DNA of 64,000 nt from Hydrogenovibrio sp. (GCA_015484555.1 WFMZ01000058.1:1-64000), one strand, 5' to 3'; positions 28,835-39,250 are shown, numbered from the stretch's first letter. Notes: generated by a model not told the origin, from the sequence alone. Program-made: numbers and translations.

Positions 28835-29443
28835 TTACTGGTTGGCAATACCCGCAGCCATTTCATCAAAGCTTTGCTTGGCTTTAAACTGCTGCCATGC
28901 CGCTCGGTCATTTTTCATAGACGTTTTAACCGCTTCTTCAGCTACTTTATCTTTAGAAGACTCATTAAGACCTACTAATACGTATAAACGTCCATTAGGC
29001 CCCGTACGGCTCTTGTAAATTTTAGACCCTTCTAAGCTCTGGCTAGTGATAGAGCGAATAGTTGAACTACTGGCGGCATCAATACTTTGTGCATTGCCCA
29101 CACCTGTTGTACCTAAATACTTCTTAACCATCTTCTGAACAACGACTTGCATTTGTTCAGCTAAACGACCACGTGCATCCGTTGAAGCAATATCTTTCAT
29201 GTAGCTAATGCCGGCCTGAGAGGGTTCTGCAATCCCTAGTGCGCTCACGGCAACACCGGGTACTGGCTCGTCACATACCCAACCTGGGGCGGGAGTGTTA
29301 GTGGTTGGGAAAACACAGTCATATACTGCTTGCTTTGGTGCTGGCTTAGCTGCAACATCTGCTTTTTTAGCTGGTACGGTTTCAGTACAGGCGGTGAAAA
29401 ATAAAGTTGAACTAATCGCAATAATAAGCGCTTGTTTTTTCAT
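28835..29443 (-). CDS. LPP20-family lipoprotein
   Basis: Lipobox 'FFTACTET'; 'VSALGIAEPSQAGISYMKDIASTDARGRLAEQM'. Confidence 0.65.
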   Translation of the reverse strand: MKKQALIIAISSTLFFTACTETVPAKKADVAAKPAPKQAVYDCVFPTTNTPAPGWVCDEPVPGVAVSALGIAEPSQAGISYMKDIASTDARGRLAEQMQVVVQKMVKKYLGTTGVGNAQSIDAASSSTIRSITSQSLEGSKIYKSRTGPNGRLYVLVGLNESSKDKVAEEAVKTSMKNDRAAWQQFKAKQSFDEMAAGIANQ

Positions 29444-29470
29444 GGGAAACTATCCTTTTGGTTGGTTTAT

Positions 29471-30649
29471 TTATTGTGTAAATAGGGTCGAGTATTTAAG
29501 ATAAGAGTTATTTACTTTCTTTAAATAATGCTTGGTTTCATCATAAGGTAAATGAGATTGTAAATGGTTATAAACTTGTTTGGGTGTTTTAGTGTTAATA
29601 ACACGAGCAGACTGAGTCAGAGAATAATTGCCAGTAAAGGCTTTTGATACATTACCTGCGCCCGTATTATAAGCGGAGATAACACAGTAAATTCTAGACT
29701 GTGGGTTCTTAATGCGTCTTAGGTAGTTGTAATTCAAAATATGTAAGTAAGCGGCGCCAATTTTAATATTCTTTTTAGGCGTGTAAAGGTAGCTAGAACT
29801 GAGTAGCTTTTGTTCACCAAATAAATACTGTGTGGCATCTTTACCGGCCGAATGAGGCACAATTTGCATTAAACCATAAGCAGGAATATGTGAGCGTGCT
29901 AAGGGATTAAAAGCACTTTCATTTTTAACAATGGCTAGAATTAAAGCAGGTGATATTTTTTGTATTTTTGCTTCTGCCATCACCACAGGCAATAGCTTTT
30001 TAATACGATAATTAACGTCTTGCTTCTTTAGCGTGTAAGTTGCGCTAATGACGGTGTACTTTCCTAGTTTCCTTGGTGTGGAGACTTTAATATCTTCCTT
30101 TGCAGGTATTTTATTAAAAATAGGCACGGACTTATCACTCGCCTTAAAAGTTTTAAACAAGTTAGGTGCCACTTGTTGACGCATGGTTTTATCAACAGCT
30201 TGCCCAACGGGGTCTTGCTTGTAAGCTTGTTGATAGGTTAATTTATTTAAGGACGTTAGTTCTTTTTCTAAGCTTTTTTTAGCCTCAGAAATAGATTGAT
30301 TTTTATCCATAACGGAGGTCACCGTGACGGTTCCTTTTGGGTAGTCGATAACGGTTTTTTGCTTAAAATCATCTGAATAACTTACCCATCTTTTAGCAGA
30401 GCTGACGTCAGTTTTAGCCCAAACTTTTTTGATGTTACTTTTGTAATGGCTAAAAGCATGTTGGTAAGTTTTTTTATACAACTTAAAGGCGGCATGCTGA
30501 TCGGTAATATATTTTTTAAATTTTTTATTTTGTGACTGCTGATAGGCTTTGAAATCGGCTAACTCATCAGATGTGGCTGCAAAAGAAGGCGATAGGATAG
30601 AGAGCATTCCTAAGGTCAGTATCAGTTGGGTATAGGTATTAAAATTCAA
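29471..30649 (-). CDS. MltC-like membrane-bound lytic transglycosylase
   Basis: N-terminal DUF3393-like region and SLT motif 'NESAFNPLARSHIPAYGLMQIVPHSAGKDA...CVISAYNTGAGNV'. Confidence 0.85.
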   Translation of the reverse strand: MNFNTYTQLILTLGMLSILSPSFAATSDELADFKAYQQSQNKKFKKYITDQHAAFKLYKKTYQHAFSHYKSNIKKVWAKTDVSSAKRWVSYSDDFKQKTVIDYPKGTVTVTSVMDKNQSISEAKKSLEKELTSLNKLTYQQAYKQDPVGQAVDKTMRQQVAPNLFKTFKASDKSVPIFNKIPAKEDIKVSTPRKLGKYTVISATYTLKKQDVNYRIKKLLPVVMAEAKIQKISPALILAIVKNESAFNPLARSHIPAYGLMQIVPHSAGKDATQYLFGEQKLLSSSYLYTPKKNIKIGAAYLHILNYNYLRRIKNPQSRIYCVISAYNTGAGNVSKAFTGNYSLTQSARVINTKTPKQVYNHLQSHLPYDETKHYLKKVNNSYLKYSTLFTQ

Positions 30650-31089
30650 TGTTTACCTCCTATTGTGTGCTTTCGTCCAATCAGAGGCAGATAACGTACC
30701 TTTGTTTCGCTTTTAATATAACCTAAAAAACTAAGCGCGATAAGGTCATAGCGACTATTGATGGATAGAAAAGTGTTTTATCTTTATCTACGCCTATTGA
30801 AATTATTCTAATTTCCATGAGCTAATAAATGCCTTTTAGAAGATGAGCATTTATCCATATTAGGATTAGATGATTTATAAATTATTGTACATAAAAAGCC
30901 GTATATCGTAAATACTTTTGCTCATTAAAGTCGCTAGAAAGGGATGATAAGCCTATTATAAAAAACTTTTGATTTTTTGTGCCCTACAATTAATACGTAT
31001 CCATATTATAATTTGTTAGAATTTCTAAACTAGAATAGCCTGTCAATTATACCGTCATACCAAAATAGAAATAAAGGTGACTCAAACTC

Positions 31090-31593
31090 ATGACTATATT
31101 GTTAAAACTCTTTAAAGCCCTAAACGCTAACCAACAGCCCGGGCAATTAGCCCTTTCTTTTGTGTTGGGTATGATTTTAGGACTCACCCCTTTATTTTTT
31201 GCGCACACCTTATTAACGTTGGCATTGATATTTATCTTACGTATTAACTTATCAGCTGTGTTTGTCTCGTTTATTGGATTTACTGGCTTTGCTTATTTAT
31301 TAGACCCAGTTTTTAATCAAGTTGGCTTGTGGATTCTACACAGCTCGGCTTTAGAACCCTTGTTTACCGACCTTTATAACAATGCTTTCTGGCGTTTAAT
31401 GCACTTTAATAACACGTTGGTGTTAGGCAGCGTTTTGGTGGCTTACTTATTAAGCGTGCCAGCCTTTTTTGCTTTTCTTGCTTTTGTACGAAGCTATCGC
31501 CAACACTTTTTGAATTGGAGTAAAGACTTGGAGGTGGTCAAGTGGCTACAACGAAGTAGTAAGGTGAAATTTGTAGCGGAGGCGATGAAATGA
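31090..31593 (+). CDS. TIGR03546-like membrane protein
   Basis: 167-aa membrane protein 'PGQLALSFVLGMILGLTPL' overlapping the next gene; paired arrangement typical of TIGR03546/TIGR03545. Confidence 0.7.
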   Translation: MTILLKLFKALNANQQPGQLALSFVLGMILGLTPLFFAHTLLTLALIFILRINLSAVFVSFIGFTGFAYLLDPVFNQVGLWILHSSALEPLFTDLYNNAFWRLMHFNNTLVLGSVLVAYLLSVPAFFAFLAFVRSYRQHFLNWSKDLEVVKWLQRSSKVKFVAEAMK

Positions 31594-33536
31594 GCACCTT
31601 AAACAAAATTGATAAAGCTGTTAAACCCACCGCTAAGAAAGAAAAGCTACCAAAAGGGTGGATAAGATGGAGTGGTTTAACTGCATTTTTAAGCATAGTG
31701 GTCGTCATTATTGGCTTAACCTACCTAGGCATGACTTTATTTTTAAAAAGCACACTAGAAGATTATGCCAGTGAAGCTTGGGGGGCAAAGGTTGAAATTG
31801 GTAGTTTAGATTTGGGTATCTTGCCACTTCGCGTTGGCATATATGACTTGGCCGTGACCGACCCTGATAAGCCAATGGAGAACTTGGTAACCGTTAAGCA
31901 TATTGGCAGTTCGGTTAACTTCTACCAATGGGTGGTTGGGCGTACCGTTATTGAAGAGGTAGCGGTTCAGTCATTGGCTTTTCATCAACCTAGAACAAGT
32001 TCTGGTGCCTTATCTGATGCTAAGTTGAAATCAAGTAATGCGGGTCAGTCAGCATCAAACGCGAGTTCAGGCAATAAAAAATCTTCTGGCTTAGCCATGC
32101 CGACCACTGCCATTCCTAATTTAGACGATGTGCTGTCACGTGATAACTTACAAACCCTAAAAACAGCAGAAGCCGTTAAGCAACAGTTAAACGATTTGGC
32201 TAATGATTGGGAAAAGCTGCAAAAGGACTTACCTTCTCAAACAGAGCTAGACGGTTATCAAAAGCGCTTTCAAGATTTAACCAAGGGTAACTTTAATAAT
32301 TTAGCTGACATTCAGAAAAAGCAAAAAGCCTTTGAAAGCTTGAAAAAAGAAGTGGAATCCAAGAGCAAGCTGGTTGAAGAAGCAAACGACTTACTACAAA
32401 AACGTTTACCTAAGCTACAAGCCGATGTGCTTGCCCTAAAGGATTTGCCTGCGAAAGATTTAGCTCATTTGAAAAGCCAGTACAGCTTAGATGGCAATGG
32501 ATTGTCTAATGTTACCTACCTATTATTTGGCGATAAAATGCAGGGCTATATGACGACCGCACAACAATGGTATGGCAAGGCAAAACCTTTTATAGATAAC
32601 TGGAAAGCCAAGCAGGCCGAAGCAGATAAACGGCAAGCTACCTTAGCTAAAATTTTTCGCGGCGGCACAGAAGTTAAGTTTAAAGAGCGTGATCCACAAC
32701 CTGACTTTATTATTAAGCGCGTGATGGTATCAACCGATATTCCGTGGGGAACCTTGAAGTTAAAAGTGCTAAATGTTAACTTCGATCAACCCACTTCACA
32801 ACGCCCAATCACCTACTTTGCTGAAGTGCAGCCACGTGGCCAAACGGCAACCATGAAGTTGGTGGGCGAGTCTAACTTTACGAAGGCTGGGGCAGGTTTT
32901 TATATCGTTAATGTTAAGATGAAAGACTATCAAATTAAAGACTGGCCTTTGTCTGATGATAAAAGTATGAACATCCAAATGGATAAGGCGATCACTCAGG
33001 TGAACGGTCAATTTAGGTTAACAGAGCAAGAAGCCTTGTCGGGTAACCTGGCTTTAAACTATCAAAAAGTACAGTTTGATTTAAGCCAGAGCCAGTCAAA
33101 AGAGGTGAAGCGTTACATGGCGCCTATTTTCAAAAAAATACATGGCTTTACGGTGGATACACAGGTTAAAGGCAAGCTATTTGCACCTGATTTTTCAGCG
33201 AAGTCTAATCTTGATAAAAAGCTTGCAAAGGCTTTTAACCAAGCTTTAAATGGTGAAATGGAAGTGGCTAAAAAGAAAATGAAGGCTGAACTTGATAAAC
33301 GTGTGGCGGCTGAATTGGGGCCTATTAACAAACAGCTATCGGCTTTACTAGGCGATCAGGCCGAGGTAGGTGGACAAGCCAACGGTATTGAAAAAATACT
33401 GTCGACCGATTCAAACAGCTTTTTCAAAAAGCAACAAAAGCAGTTAGAAACCAAGTATCAAAAACAGGCAGAAGATAAGATAAATTCTGAAAAGAATAAG
33501 CTAGGGCAGCAGCTGTTAAACCAGTTTAAGTTTTAA
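31590..33536 (+). CDS. TIGR03545-like protein
   Basis: 648 aa, N-terminal TM, coiled-coil and AsmA-like content; start overlaps preceding gene by 4 bp. Confidence 0.7.
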   Translation: MSTLNKIDKAVKPTAKKEKLPKGWIRWSGLTAFLSIVVVIIGLTYLGMTLFLKSTLEDYASEAWGAKVEIGSLDLGILPLRVGIYDLAVTDPDKPMENLVTVKHIGSSVNFYQWVVGRTVIEEVAVQSLAFHQPRTSSGALSDAKLKSSNAGQSASNASSGNKKSSGLAMPTTAIPNLDDVLSRDNLQTLKTAEAVKQQLNDLANDWEKLQKDLPSQTELDGYQKRFQDLTKGNFNNLADIQKKQKAFESLKKEVESKSKLVEEANDLLQKRLPKLQADVLALKDLPAKDLAHLKSQYSLDGNGLSNVTYLLFGDKMQGYMTTAQQWYGKAKPFIDNWKAKQAEADKRQATLAKIFRGGTEVKFKERDPQPDFIIKRVMVSTDIPWGTLKLKVLNVNFDQPTSQRPITYFAEVQPRGQTATMKLVGESNFTKAGAGFYIVNVKMKDYQIKDWPLSDDKSMNIQMDKAITQVNGQFRLTEQEALSGNLALNYQKVQFDLSQSQSKEVKRYMAPIFKKIHGFTVDTQVKGKLFAPDFSAKSNLDKKLAKAFNQALNGEMEVAKKKMKAELDKRVAAELGPINKQLSALLGDQAEVGGQANGIEKILSTDSNSFFKKQQKQLETKYQKQAEDKINSEKNKLGQQLLNQFKF

Positions 33537-33596
33537 ACTACTTTTTAGACATTGTTTGTCCGCTTGATCATTGCTTTATGAGTAACAGGTTGCTTG

Positions 33597-34448
33597 CTAT
33601 TCGGCAACCAACTGCTCACAGCGGAAAGAACCGTTCTTGCCAGCCAGTAAAATCGCCAGGGGTGGTAAGGCTTGTTTGGCGGCTTTCATTAAGGTCCAAG
33701 GTGGGTTAATCACAATCATACCGCTGGCGGTCATGCCGGGTTCACGTTCGTCCTGTATGCCTAACTCAAACAGCTGAATGTTCTTCACACCACTATTAAT
33801 AAAGGCTTTCTCTAGTTTCTTAATGCGGTATCTATCCACAACGGGATACCAAAGTGCATAGGTGCCGGTGGCAAACTTTTTGTGGGCGGCAATCAAAGAT
33901 TCTACGGCCGTGTCATAGTCTTGTTTCACTTCGTAAGGCGGATCCATTAGTACATAACCACGGCGTTCTTTTGGTGGCAGTTGGCTTAAACAAGCATGAA
34001 AACCATCTTTTTGAAATGCCTTAATACGTCTGTCACCCCGAATGTTGGTCAGCAATGTTTTAAACTCTCTAGGGTGCAGTTCAAACAAGTTAAGCCTATC
34101 TGGCTGGTTCATCAGCTCCATGGCAAACCAAGGCGACCCTGGGTAAGTTTGCAGGCTCTCACTCTCATTAAAACGTTGAATTAACTGCAAGTAATTGCCC
34201 GTTAAGGGCGCTAGCTTAGCTTGTTCTGCAGGTGAAAGGTTCCACAGCTTAGCAATACCGTTTAGGTATTCTTGTGTTTTTTGAGATTCCCCTTTCGTTA
34301 GCGAAAAAGCCCCTACGCCCGCATGAGTATCTAGGTAGAAAAACGGCTTTGGCTTTTCGCCTAAATATTGCAAAATATGAATGCTAATGCTGTGTTTCAG
34401 GACATCGGCAAAGTTACCGGCATGAAAAGAGTGTAAGTAGCTGAGCAT
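33597..34448 (-). CDS. rlmJ: 23S rRNA (adenine(2030)-N6)-methyltransferase RlmJ
   Basis: 'MLSYLHSFHAGNFADVLKHSI', 'FYLDTHAGVGAF', 'LMDPPYE'; the 34688 start in the ORF track is too far upstream. Confidence 0.9.
   Translation of the reverse strand: MLSYLHSFHAGNFADVLKHSISIHILQYLGEKPKPFFYLDTHAGVGAFSLTKGESQKTQEYLNGIAKLWNLSPAEQAKLAPLTGNYLQLIQRFNESESLQTYPGSPWFAMELMNQPDRLNLFELHPREFKTLLTNIRGDRRIKAFQKDGFHACLSQLPPKERRGYVLMDPPYEVKQDYDTAVESLIAAHKKFATGTYALWYPVVDRYRIKKLEKAFINSGVKNIQLFELGIQDEREPGMTASGMIVINPPWTLMKAAKQALPPLAILLAGKNGSFRCEQLVAE
33649..33665 (+). repeat. 17-mer, inside rlmJ
   Basis: Exact AAAATCGCCAGGGGTGG. Confidence 0.97.
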
Positions 34449-34551
34449 AAGCATTCCTAGGCAAGGGTTGAAAGGTACAAATGATACTGGATTATGGCTA
34501 AAATAGCGCCAATATTTAAAGCGTTCAACAAAGAAGAATAAAATTAAGACT

Positions 34552-35937
34552 ATGCAAACACTCGCACAACTAGAATCTGGCGCCTTAAAAGGCATTACCA
34601 AACTGACCTTATCTGAAGGGCTGAGCCTCTTTCCAGAAGCTATTTTTGACTTGGCAGATAGCTTAGAAGTATTAGATTTGTCGGGCAATCAATTAAGCAG
34701 CTTGCCAGATAACTTGGCCGATTTAACACAGCTTAAAATTCTGTTTTGTTCAAATAACCTATTTACCAGTGTGCCGACTTGTTTGGCAGCTTGTCCAAAA
34801 CTGGAAATGATTGGCTTTAGAAATAACCAAATTACCAACCTTCCTGAAAACGCTTTGCCGTTGCAGACCCGTTGGTTAATTTTGACGGATAATGCCTTAA
34901 CCACCTTACCAGACTCTTTTGGTCAGTTAAGTCAGTTGCGTAAATGCGCCTTGGCGGGTAATCAGTTGGCGAGCCTGCCAGCCAGTATGAAAGGCTGTCA
35001 ACGTTTAGAGTTGCTAAGAATATCCGCAAACCGTTTAACGGCCTTGCCAGATGAACTGCTCACCTTGCCAAAGCTAACATGGTTGGCTTTTTCGGGGAAT
35101 GATTTTTGCCAATCTAAAGATTGCGCGGATGCAAACGAGCAACCTGAAAAAGTACATTTAGATGACCTGGAAATGCACGAGCCGTTAGGCGAAGGTGCAT
35201 CGGGTTTGATTTATCGTGCAAAATGGGCGAAAGAATATGCTGAATTACAGCGTTCAGAAGGGCATAGCTTGCCTAAAAATATTGCCGTTAAAATATTTAA
35301 AGGCGCTGTCACCAGCGATGGCTATCCAAAAGATGAGCTGGCGATTGGGCAACAAATTGGCCATCATATTAATTTGGTCGAAATGTTAGCTGAAGTATCA
35401 GACTGCCAGGTAAATCATTCAAGTCAGTCAAGCGAAATGGTGGCTGACACCGAAGTGCATGGCATGGTGATGAGCTTAATTCCTAAAAAGTTCTTTAACC
35501 TAGGTAATCCACCTAGTTTACAAACCTGTACGCGAGATACCTTTAGCGATGATAGCAGTTTGCCTGCAACCGGTATTTTGGAGGTATTAATTCAAACGGC
35601 AAACGCCATGGCGCACTTACACAGTCATCATGTTAGTCATGGCGATTTGTATGCACATAATATTCTAATTAATAAGAAACATAGCGTTTTACTGGGCGAC
35701 TTTGGGGCGGCCTCTAACTTTGGCGTATTGCCTGAAGCACAGCAAGCTTTAGTGAAAACCTTGGAAGTCCGTGCCTTTGCTAACTTAATAGAAGACCTAT
35801 TGACGATTGTTAAAGTCAGTCCAATGGGCACTTACTTACAAGAAATCTTGGTCGAATTTGTCGATTATTGCCGAACAGAAGCGGGTTTAAGTTTTGCTGA
35901 AGTCGCGCAAGAATTGATTAATTTACGCGAGCTTTAA
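34552..35937 (+). CDS. Leucine-rich-repeat protein fused to a Ser/Thr protein kinase
   Basis: Repeats 'LEVLDLSGNQLSSLPDNLADLTQLKILFCSNN'; kinase 'LGEGASGLIYRAKW', 'NIAVKIFKG', 'HGDLYAHNILINKKHSVLLGDFGAAS'. Confidence 0.85.
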   Translation: MQTLAQLESGALKGITKLTLSEGLSLFPEAIFDLADSLEVLDLSGNQLSSLPDNLADLTQLKILFCSNNLFTSVPTCLAACPKLEMIGFRNNQITNLPENALPLQTRWLILTDNALTTLPDSFGQLSQLRKCALAGNQLASLPASMKGCQRLELLRISANRLTALPDELLTLPKLTWLAFSGNDFCQSKDCADANEQPEKVHLDDLEMHEPLGEGASGLIYRAKWAKEYAELQRSEGHSLPKNIAVKIFKGAVTSDGYPKDELAIGQQIGHHINLVEMLAEVSDCQVNHSSQSSEMVADTEVHGMVMSLIPKKFFNLGNPPSLQTCTRDTFSDDSSLPATGILEVLIQTANAMAHLHSHHVSHGDLYAHNILINKKHSVLLGDFGAASNFGVLPEAQQALVKTLEVRAFANLIEDLLTIVKVSPMGTYLQEILVEFVDYCRTEAGLSFAEVAQELINLREL

Positions 35938-36857
35938 GGTTTAAATGGCTTAGCTGAACGAGTACCAATGTCATCTAAGCTAATTTCGTAAATGCCTTCT
36001 TTGCTTCTATTAGGGCCTTTCATTACTTCTTGTGCCGACCAAGCATGACCATGAATCACTTCATAGGTGGCGGGTACGGTATCGCCAGTACGGAATTGTT
36101 CATAGGCATTTAACATCGTAGCAAAGCGTTGCTTGCCCATTAAGCCTTTTTCACGTTTGGCGTTTGCTAAGGTTGCGCCAATGGCTTTCAAATCTTTCAA
36201 TACGCCAATGGGCTTGGCGTAAGTCAGTGTGTAGTGTTCCACATCCATGACTGGTTGGCCAAAGCCATTACGAATTAAGGCATCGCCTATGTCGTGCATG
36301 TCTATGAAAAAATTAATGTGTTCTTTGTCGTCCACTTCCGCCCAAGCTTGGCGAAGTTCTTTTAAAGTATCGGGTCCAAAAGTGGTGAGCATGAGCAAGC
36401 CTTCTGGGCGAATAACACGCTTAAATTCAGCCAACACCGCATCTAAATCATCACACCATTGCAACATTAAGTTGGTGACAATTAAGTCAACCGAACCGGT
36501 TTCTAGCGGAATATGGTTTGCATCAGCACACACAAAGGCATTGCGATTGGGTTTGAACAGCTGGTTTAATTTCCCTAGCAAGCTCGTATTGGCCAACTTT
36601 TGCTTAGCAAAATGAATCATATTGGGCGACATATCCATCGCAATCACTTGGCTGTCAGGATATTGTGCCAGTAGCTTTTCGGTCAAGATACCGGTGCCAC
36701 AACCCATGTCCAAAATGACATTGGGTGCTAGTGTGGTCAGCTCTAAACGTTCATCGACTCGGCTGGCCACTTCTTTTTGTAGCACGGCGGCTTCATCGTA
36801 AGACACGGCAGCATGGTTGAAGTGGTTTTGAATGTGTTGTTTGCTAAATTTTTGCAT
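35934..36857 (-). CDS. bioC: Malonyl-ACP O-methyltransferase BioC
   Basis: 'VILDMGCGTGILTEKL', 'DLIVTNLMLQWCDDLDAVLAEFKRVIRPEGLLMLTTFGPDTLKELRQAW'. Confidence 0.9.
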   Translation of the reverse strand: MQKFSKQHIQNHFNHAAVSYDEAAVLQKEVASRVDERLELTTLAPNVILDMGCGTGILTEKLLAQYPDSQVIAMDMSPNMIHFAKQKLANTSLLGKLNQLFKPNRNAFVCADANHIPLETGSVDLIVTNLMLQWCDDLDAVLAEFKRVIRPEGLLMLTTFGPDTLKELRQAWAEVDDKEHINFFIDMHDIGDALIRNGFGQPVMDVEHYTLTYAKPIGVLKDLKAIGATLANAKREKGLMGKQRFATMLNAYEQFRTGDTVPATYEVIHGHAWSAQEVMKGPNRSKEGIYEISLDDIGTRSAKPFKP

Positions 36858-36859
36858 GG

Positions 36860-37702
36860 TTATCCATGGTCATCATTATGTTCTAGTGCTGCCCAAAAAT
36901 GGCATAAATGTTGGCTGGTTTCTTCTGGGTGAGAGAAGAACAAAATATGGCTACCGCCTGCAATCACTTCAATACGCGCATTAGGCTGTAAAGCAGGCAA
37001 GTCGGTACGAATATCGAAAGGAATAAGCGGGTCTTTTTCACCCAATAACCAAAGGGTTGGTTGGGTTAGTTCTGATAAAATACTTCGGTTATCCATGTCT
37101 CTTAATAGGTGTAATCCTTGCGATAAGGCACCTAGGCTAGGAACCTTGGCTTGTTTCATGTGGCTGGTTAAGGCTTTCATTAAGGGACGGGAATTATCAC
37201 AACCTTGTAATTGCAAACGCCAAAACTTTTTCAGCACCATACCAACTTCATTGCTAATAGCATGAATAAAGTTGCCAATAATTTCAGGGTTAACTGCATA
37301 TTGCCAGTGATCATATTGGGTAAAACGGGGCGTGGAAGCCAAGCATACTAAGCTTTCTACTTGCTGTGGGCACTGTTTAGCAAGCTGTTGTGCCAATAAA
37401 CCACCTAGTGACCAGCCTAGTAAATGTGTTTTAGCCGGCAAGGTTTCTGCTAAGGCTTTCAGCCAGTCGGCTTGTAGGTTATCAGTTTCTTCAATCGCAG
37501 GGCTGTCACCAAACCCGGGTAAATCAATTAAAGTAATTGAATGGAAAGGGACTAAATAGGTGGTTGCCCAATCTTGCCAAATCAAACTTTCGGCCGCCCA
37601 ACCATGAATAAGCGTTACATGGCTAACCTGCTCAGGTTGCGGGTGGCTTGTGGCAATATCAATACGATTAAGGGGGTAAGTAAGAGGTTCAGCTAATTTC
37701 AT
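36860..37702 (-). CDS. bioH: Pimeloyl-ACP methyl ester esterase BioH
   Basis: 'HLLGWSLGGLLAQQLA' nucleophile elbow, 'SLVCLASTPRF', adjacent to bioC. Confidence 0.87.
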   Translation of the reverse strand: MKLAEPLTYPLNRIDIATSHPQPEQVSHVTLIHGWAAESLIWQDWATTYLVPFHSITLIDLPGFGDSPAIEETDNLQADWLKALAETLPAKTHLLGWSLGGLLAQQLAKQCPQQVESLVCLASTPRFTQYDHWQYAVNPEIIGNFIHAISNEVGMVLKKFWRLQLQGCDNSRPLMKALTSHMKQAKVPSLGALSQGLHLLRDMDNRSILSELTQPTLWLLGEKDPLIPFDIRTDLPALQPNARIEVIAGGSHILFFSHPEETSQHLCHFWAALEHNDDHG

Positions 37703-37770
37703 GCGGGTATTTTACAGCGGTTGTTTTGATTTGATGTGTTTTTTATAGATAAAACGATATTTGAAGCTTA

Positions 37771-37787
37771 AAAATCGCCAGGGGTGG
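37771..37787 (+). repeat. 17-mer, intergenic between bioH start and dynamin-like gene stop
   Basis: Exact AAAATCGCCAGGGGTGG. Confidence 0.97.
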
Positions 37788-37843
37788 TGTCTAAAACAGT
37801 CATTAAATGGGTATTTAATGACTGTTTTACACGCTTTTGAGGG

Positions 37844-39250
37844 TTATATAGTTTCGTTTTTTTGACCGGAAGGGTCTGCAAACTGGTCGGTTAGTTTTTG
37901 AATCGATTTTTTCGCATGTTGCTTCACCTCTTGCACTTTTTTAAGGGTGCGTTTATTCCAGCCTCTAGGGTTTGCATGGAACATACCACGCCAGAAACGG
38001 TTGTTAAATAGCAAGGCATTCGCAATAGCAGGCTCTTTTTTAACTAAACGATTAGCATCCCATTTGGCAATTTTATTGCGTAAATAGTAATGAATGGTAA
38101 AGATGATAACTAATGCAAAGGCTCCTAATATTCCTCCATTCATTAAGGACTGACTTGCCCAGTCTTGAATATCTTGAGTATTTGCAGGGTAGGTGAAGCC
38201 CATCCAAATAGCGGCAGCAGCAAGCGACCCTAAAATAGTAAAGTCGGCCAACATGACTTTGGTTCGCCAAGATTTAATGGCTTTATTTAGCTTAGGAATT
38301 TGCTCTTTTTCTAAATTTTCCGCAATATATTGCGCGGTGTCAGCAATACGATAAGCTCGTTCGATACTGACTTTTTGCATACGATCTGTAATTTCTGATA
38401 AATCAATATTCTTTTTGCGCTGAAATCTTTCTGCTAAAGCAGGATCAGAAATATTATTGGCTAGCTGTTCATTGTAGATAGCGTAAAAGTTGCCTCCCAT
38501 TAGGCCTTGTTGTGATAAGGCTCTTTGCCATGAAGCAATGACTTCTTCTGGGTTGTCTTCTTGTGCGGCGGTATCAATTTGATTCAAAATAAATAAGATT
38601 TTATGCGAGTCATTTCGGCCAATATTGGTTTTAACCAAGTGTTCTAATGTATCGCGCATGGCTCCTGGCTCTGGGTGGCGGGCATCAAAAAAGACTAAAA
38701 CCAAGTCTGACATATCAATAATGTGGTTAGTGATCTTTAAGGTAGAGTTCCTTTGGGAGTCGGCATCAAACCCAGGAGAATCAATTAAAATTTTACCTTT
38801 TAATATATCTTCAGGAACGGTTTTTAATTGAAGATAGGTGTCTATCTTATTGCCTTCTCCTGTTTCCACTTTATTGATTTCTTCAGAAATACCAAAAAAG
38901 GGAAAACGAGGGTCGGCATTTAAAGCAAGGCCAGGAAGGGTATTAACTTCCTCACCACTCCCATAACAAAGAACGGTAAATTTATCATCAATAGCTTGGT
39001 TACCAGAAGATTGTACCGTGCGGCCTAGGTATTGGTTTATAAAGGAAGATTTACCTGCTGAGAATGTACCCAGTATGGAAATAAGAGGCCACCATGAGAT
39101 GTCAGAGGCATAGGTTGCTTCTTGATTTAGCAATCCTGTTTTGTAGCCAAGGGCATCTAGCGCTTTGTAGGTTGTAATAATATCTATTAAAACGGGATTT
39201 TCTTCGGCTAAGTGTTGTTCTATTTTTAAGTATCTTTCGCTGGGTTTCAT
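37844..39250 (-). CDS. Dynamin-like GTPase with C-terminal transmembrane segments
   Basis: 'ILGTFSAGKSSFINQYLG' P-loop, 'ILIDSPGFDAD' G3, 'FILNQIDTA' G4-like. Confidence 0.82.
   Translation of the reverse strand: MKPSERYLKIEQHLAEENPVLIDIITTYKALDALGYKTGLLNQEATYASDISWWPLISILGTFSAGKSSFINQYLGRTVQSSGNQAIDDKFTVLCYGSGEEVNTLPGLALNADPRFPFFGISEEINKVETGEGNKIDTYLQLKTVPEDILKGKILIDSPGFDADSQRNSTLKITNHIIDMSDLVLVFFDARHPEPGAMRDTLEHLVKTNIGRNDSHKILFILNQIDTAAQEDNPEEVIASWQRALSQQGLMGGNFYAIYNEQLANNISDPALAERFQRKKNIDLSEITDRMQKVSIERAYRIADTAQYIAENLEKEQIPKLNKAIKSWRTKVMLADFTILGSLAAAAIWMGFTYPANTQDIQDWASQSLMNGGILGAFALVIIFTIHYYLRNKIAKWDANRLVKKEPAIANALLFNNRFWRGMFHANPRGWNKRTLKKVQEVKQHAKKSIQKLTDQFADPSGQKNETI

Noticed and set aside
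34449-34688. N-terminal extension of the rlmJ ORF to 34688
   Set aside because: Overlaps the divergent LRR-kinase start and lacks RlmJ homology; ATG at 34448 fits the family start MLSYLHSFHAGNFADVLKH.
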